From positions 3,906,001-3,970,000 of the forward strand of contig NZ_FMHY01000002.1 in assembly GCF_900090225.1 (NCBI RefSeq): 64,000 nucleotides of DNA, read 5' to 3'. The notes beneath the pieces were generated by a model. That model did no database searches. It was not told the origin of the DNA and saw nothing but the letters and a program-made list of their open reading frames with translations. Shown here piece after piece: positions 60,247 to 64,000 of the stretch (within the stretch, counting starts at the first letter, position 1; each line of letters begins with the position of its first letter). Source of the DNA: Micromonospora eburnea (GTDB taxonomy: Bacteria; Actinomycetota; Actinomycetes; Mycobacteriales; Micromonosporaceae). Made by a program: the position numbers and the translations under genes.

Positions 60247-61092
60247 ATGAGAGCACTACGTCGTACCCTGGCCGCGATCGTCGCGACAACGTTCGCGCTG
60301 CTGGCGACATCCGCCCCCGCGGCCGCCATCACCGGCGGCGAACCCGACGGCAACCGGCACCCCAACGTGGGCCTGATCATGTTCTACGACGAGACCGGCC
60401 GCTACCGTTGCTCGGCCACGCTCGTCTCGCCGACCATGGTCCTCACCGCCGCGCACTGCACCCAGGGGACCATCGGCAAGACCCTGGTCACCTTCGACTC
60501 GGTCATCGCCGAGGCGCCGCCGAGCCCGTTCCCGGCGGCGGCGAACCCCGGCGCCGGCTACACGGCGGCGGAACTGGCCGCGGCGGGTTACCTGTCCGGC
60601 ACGGCCCACACCCACCCGCAGTACTCGGACTTCACCGACCAGGCGAACTGGAACGACGTCGGCGTGGTCGTGCTGGACAAGCCGGTGACCGGCATCGCTC
60701 CCGCGACCGTGGCACCCAGCGGCTACCTCGACCAGTTCGCGCAGCCGAAGCTCAACAAGACCATCTTCGAGGTGGTCGGGTACGGCACCGAGGTCCGCAA
60801 GCCGGAGTCGGGTCCGCAGAAGCCGGAGCCCATGAGCTACCCGCTGCTGCGCCGCTACACCACCTCGCCCGGGCAGAAGCTCACGCCGCAGATCCTGCAG
60901 ATGAACGGCAACCCGAACGACGTCCGCGGCGGTGGCGGCACCTGCTTCGGTGACTCGGGCGGCCCGTCCTTCCTGAACGGCTACCTGGTCACGGTGACCA
61001 GCTACGGCTACACGGACAACTGCCGCTACCTCGGCGGCTACCAGCGGGTCGACATCCCCGTGGTCCAGAACTGGCTCGCCACGATCCGGTAA
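60247..61092 (+). CDS. Secreted trypsin-like serine protease (S1)
   Basis: A 281-residue secreted protease. Signal peptide residues 1-27 (LRRTLAAIVATTFALLATSAPAAA). Catalytic triad: His70 (VLTAAHCTQG), Asp137 (NWNDVGVVVLD) and Ser237 (TCFGDSGGPSF). The mature N-terminus ITGGEPDGNRHPNVGLI is close to the usual IVGG, so activation by cleavage is possible but a propeptide is very short. An Asp six residues before the Ser, typical of trypsin specificity, is not present (the position is Gly), so specificity is uncertain. GGGGCAGGA lies upstream of the ATG. A hairpin follows. Confidence 0.92.
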   Translation: MRALRRTLAAIVATTFALLATSAPAAAITGGEPDGNRHPNVGLIMFYDETGRYRCSATLVSPTMVLTAAHCTQGTIGKTLVTFDSVIAEAPPSPFPAAANPGAGYTAAELAAAGYLSGTAHTHPQYSDFTDQANWNDVGVVVLDKPVTGIAPATVAPSGYLDQFAQPKLNKTIFEVVGYGTEVRKPESGPQKPEPMSYPLLRRYTTSPGQKLTPQILQMNGNPNDVRGGGGTCFGDSGGPSFLNGYLVTVTSYGYTDNCRYLGGYQRVDIPVVQNWLATIR

Positions 61093-61099
61093 CCGTCCC

Positions 61100-61129
61100 G
61101 GCGGGTGCCTCCCGCTGGAGGCACCCGCC
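61100..61129. terminator. Hairpin terminator between protease and glycosyltransferase genes
   Basis: A perfect 13-bp stem (61100-61112 with 61117-61129) and a CGCT loop sit between two convergent genes. Confidence 0.8.
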
Positions 61130-61135
61130 CTCGGG

Positions 61136-62482
61136 TCAGTGGGCTGCGGCGGCACCGCCGGCCAACTCGACGATGAGGTCGGCGGCCCGCCGCGCCCCAC
61201 CGGCCTGCCGCAGCTGTTCACCCCAGTACCGGCTGCGCCGGGCGAAGGTGTCGTCGGAGAGCAGGCGGCGCAGCTTGGCGGTGATCTCATCCGCGCCGAA
61301 ATGCGGCGGCCGGTCGACGGCGAGCCCGACGCCGGCGTCCACGCCCCGTGCGGCGAGGTCGTAGCAGTCCAACCAGAACGGCATCACGAGCAGCGGCTTG
61401 CCGAAGTGGATGCCCTCGTGGAAGCCGTTCGCGCCGCCGTGGGTGACGAAGACCCGCACGTGCGGGTGGGCCAGCACCTCGGACTGGGACGGCAGCCACT
61501 CCTCCAGCCGTACGTGCGCGGGCGGCGGGCCGGGCAGCAGGGCCCGCTGCGCCGCCGGTAGCTTCCACAGCACCCGGTGTCGCGGGCCGAGATCGGCCAA
61601 CGCGGTGGCGAGCGCGGTCACCTGGTCACGGGACAGCACCGCGAGGGTGCCCAGGCCGACGTAGACCACCGAGGGGTGCTCGTCGAGCCAGCTCGCCAGA
61701 TCGCTGCCGGTGCTCGCGCCCGGCGCCTCGCGCTCGACCGCCGTCCCCAGCATGTGCAGATGGTCCGGCGCGGAGAACGGGTACTCGATGCCGAAGACCG
61801 AGTACCCGAAGACGGCCGCCGCCGCGGCACTGTACCGCTCCAGGTCGCCGAACGGGTTGGCGATGCCCAGCGACCGGCGGTACCACGCCGAGCCGAGCAG
61901 GTTGGTGCGGGTGAGCAGGGCGAGCTGGAGCCGGAGCCGGAACGCCACGTTCGCCGCCAGCTGCGCCGGACGCATCCGCCGAGGCAGGCCGGAGGTGGGC
62001 GTGGGGTAGCTCCACGGCAGGCGGCGCAGGTAAAGCATGCTGACCGGGAACGGGACGCTGAGCACGAACGGCACCCGCCGGGTCATCGCCGCGTCGAGGG
62101 CCGGCATGTGCAGCGCGTCGATCACCATCAGCCCCGGATCGAGCTTGTCGATCAGGTCGAGCAGCCACGGGTAGTGCTCGCCGGCGACGGATGGGTGTTG
62201 GAGCAGCCGCATCGCCGCGACGAAGCCGTCCGTGGTCCGCGGCCCCCTGGTCATCGCGGTGTAGACGGACTCGTCCGGAGCGTAGTAGGTGGGACCGGAC
62301 GAGGCGAAGCGCACCGGGCTCGCGCCGGAGACGCGTTCCACCCGCCCCCTGGCCGCCTCCTCGGACGCGAACCACAGATCCGGTACGCCCCGGTGGGACA
62401 GCTCGCCGGCGATGGCCAACAGCGGGCTCATCTGGCCCGGCTGGGCGGGACTAGCAAAAAGGATGGATTTTCCAGATCCCAA
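61136..62482 (-). CDS. GT1-family (macrolide/UGT-like) glycosyltransferase
   Basis: A 448-residue glycosyltransferase of the GT-B fold. ILFASPAQPGQMSPLLAIAGELSHRG is the N-terminal acceptor-side motif of GT1 enzymes, and FVTHGGANGFHEGIHFGKPLLVMPFWLDCYDLAARG is the donor-binding signature (His-Gly-Gly, then P..DQ-like PFWLDCYDLA). It transfers sugar from a nucleotide donor to a lipid or small-molecule acceptor; similar actinomycete enzymes glycosylate macrolides or glycolipids. The start is TTG, supported by GGGGAG six bases upstream. Acceptor unknown. It is upstream of a carboxylase gene on the same strand but 194 bases apart. Confidence 0.88.
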   Translation of the reverse strand: MGSGKSILFASPAQPGQMSPLLAIAGELSHRGVPDLWFASEEAARGRVERVSGASPVRFASSGPTYYAPDESVYTAMTRGPRTTDGFVAAMRLLQHPSVAGEHYPWLLDLIDKLDPGLMVIDALHMPALDAAMTRRVPFVLSVPFPVSMLYLRRLPWSYPTPTSGLPRRMRPAQLAANVAFRLRLQLALLTRTNLLGSAWYRRSLGIANPFGDLERYSAAAAAVFGYSVFGIEYPFSAPDHLHMLGTAVEREAPGASTGSDLASWLDEHPSVVYVGLGTLAVLSRDQVTALATALADLGPRHRVLWKLPAAQRALLPGPPPAHVRLEEWLPSQSEVLAHPHVRVFVTHGGANGFHEGIHFGKPLLVMPFWLDCYDLAARGVDAGVGLAVDRPPHFGADEITAKLRRLLSDDTFARRSRYWGEQLRQAGGARRAADLIVELAGGAAAAH

Positions 62483-62630
62483 CGCGTTCTCCCCGTGACG
62501 TCTGGCTTTTCACAATCGCAGACATCCACTGAAGAGATTCTGGACAGCATCGATGTGACGGCCGCCACGTCTTCCGGGCCGACGTGGTTGCCGTCACCGC
62601 TGACCTGGCGCGACGTTCGGGACGACGGAC

Positions 62631-62669
62631 GGGCCGCCCGCCCACCACGCACGATGGGACAGGCGGCCC
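62631..62669 (-). terminator. Weak hairpin terminator of the carboxylase gene
   Basis: GGGCCGCC (62631-62638) can pair with GGCGGCCC (62662-62669) just past the carboxylase stop. The loop is long, so the assignment is tentative. Confidence 0.4.
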
Positions 62670-62676
62670 GGCCGTG

Positions 62677-64000
<1,324 letters not shown>

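Overview
The window is chromosomal DNA from a high-GC actinomycete. Codon third positions are strongly G/C, GTG and TTG starts are common, several short intergenic overlaps (ATGA/GTGA) suggest translational coupling, and many genes encode exported polysaccharide-binding or proteolytic enzymes. The mix (GH10 xylanase with CBM2, CBM2 protein, furA-katG, D-hydroxyproline dehydrogenase trimer, ECF42-type sigma factor with a DGPF partner, NBR1-like HTH protein) fits the Micromonosporaceae, most likely Micromonospora or a close relative. That assignment is inference from gene content only. No tRNA, rRNA, CRISPR array, insertion sequence or prophage was found, so this looks like ordinary core and accessory chromosome.

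Layout. 1-671: 3' end of a secreted GH10-CBM2 xylanase, closed by a strong hairpin. 829-4118: a four-gene run of two membrane proteins (the second ABA4-like) with a NarL-type histidine kinase and response regulator. 4146-7658: a voltage-gated single-domain cation channel with an acidic EF-loop-like motif, a second kinase/regulator pair, and a divergent stand-alone KhtT-like regulatory subunit. 7717-12603: a Zur/Fur-type repressor, DedA protein, D-Ala-D-Ala carboxypeptidase, and CorA preceded by a short leader ORF. 12682-15379: katG and furA with a recognisable leaderless FurA-type promoter. 15655-22103: exported proteins, including a Tat-exported beta-lactamase fold protein, a beta-propeller protein, a CBM2 protein and a three-lipoprotein operon. 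22262-31179: a TPR/BTAD regulator with a possible upstream micropeptide, an exported propeller protein, a TetR/monooxygenase divergent pair, a small P-loop kinase, and an EamA exporter/MocR pair whose start codons overlap head to head.

31171-39650 is the most coherent system: a divergent trans-4-hydroxyproline catabolic cluster. One arm carries a DHDPS-family deaminase, 4-hydroxyproline 2-epimerase, alpha-ketoglutaric semialdehyde dehydrogenase, GntR/FCD regulator and an Xaa-Pro-type amidohydrolase. The other carries a three-subunit D-hydroxyproline dehydrogenase preceded by a translationally coupled, proline-rich 25-codon leader ORF. Two large exported peptidases follow (M64 and an Xaa-Pro dipeptidyl-peptidase). 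Together they could take collagen- or extensin-like proteins to dipeptides, then to free hydroxyproline, then to 2-oxoglutarate.

44817-64000: GNAT protein, FUSC transporter, CPA1 Na+/H+ antiporter, HTH-NBR1 regulator divergent from an SH3/CHAP exported protein, methyltransferase, a GNAT gene remnant reduced by an in-frame internal deletion, ECF42 sigma factor with YCII/DGPF protein, subtilase, FAD oxidoreductase, trypsin-like protease, GT1 glycosyltransferase, and the C-terminal part of an acyl-CoA carboxylase that runs off the window. Strong GC-rich hairpins mark most operon ends.
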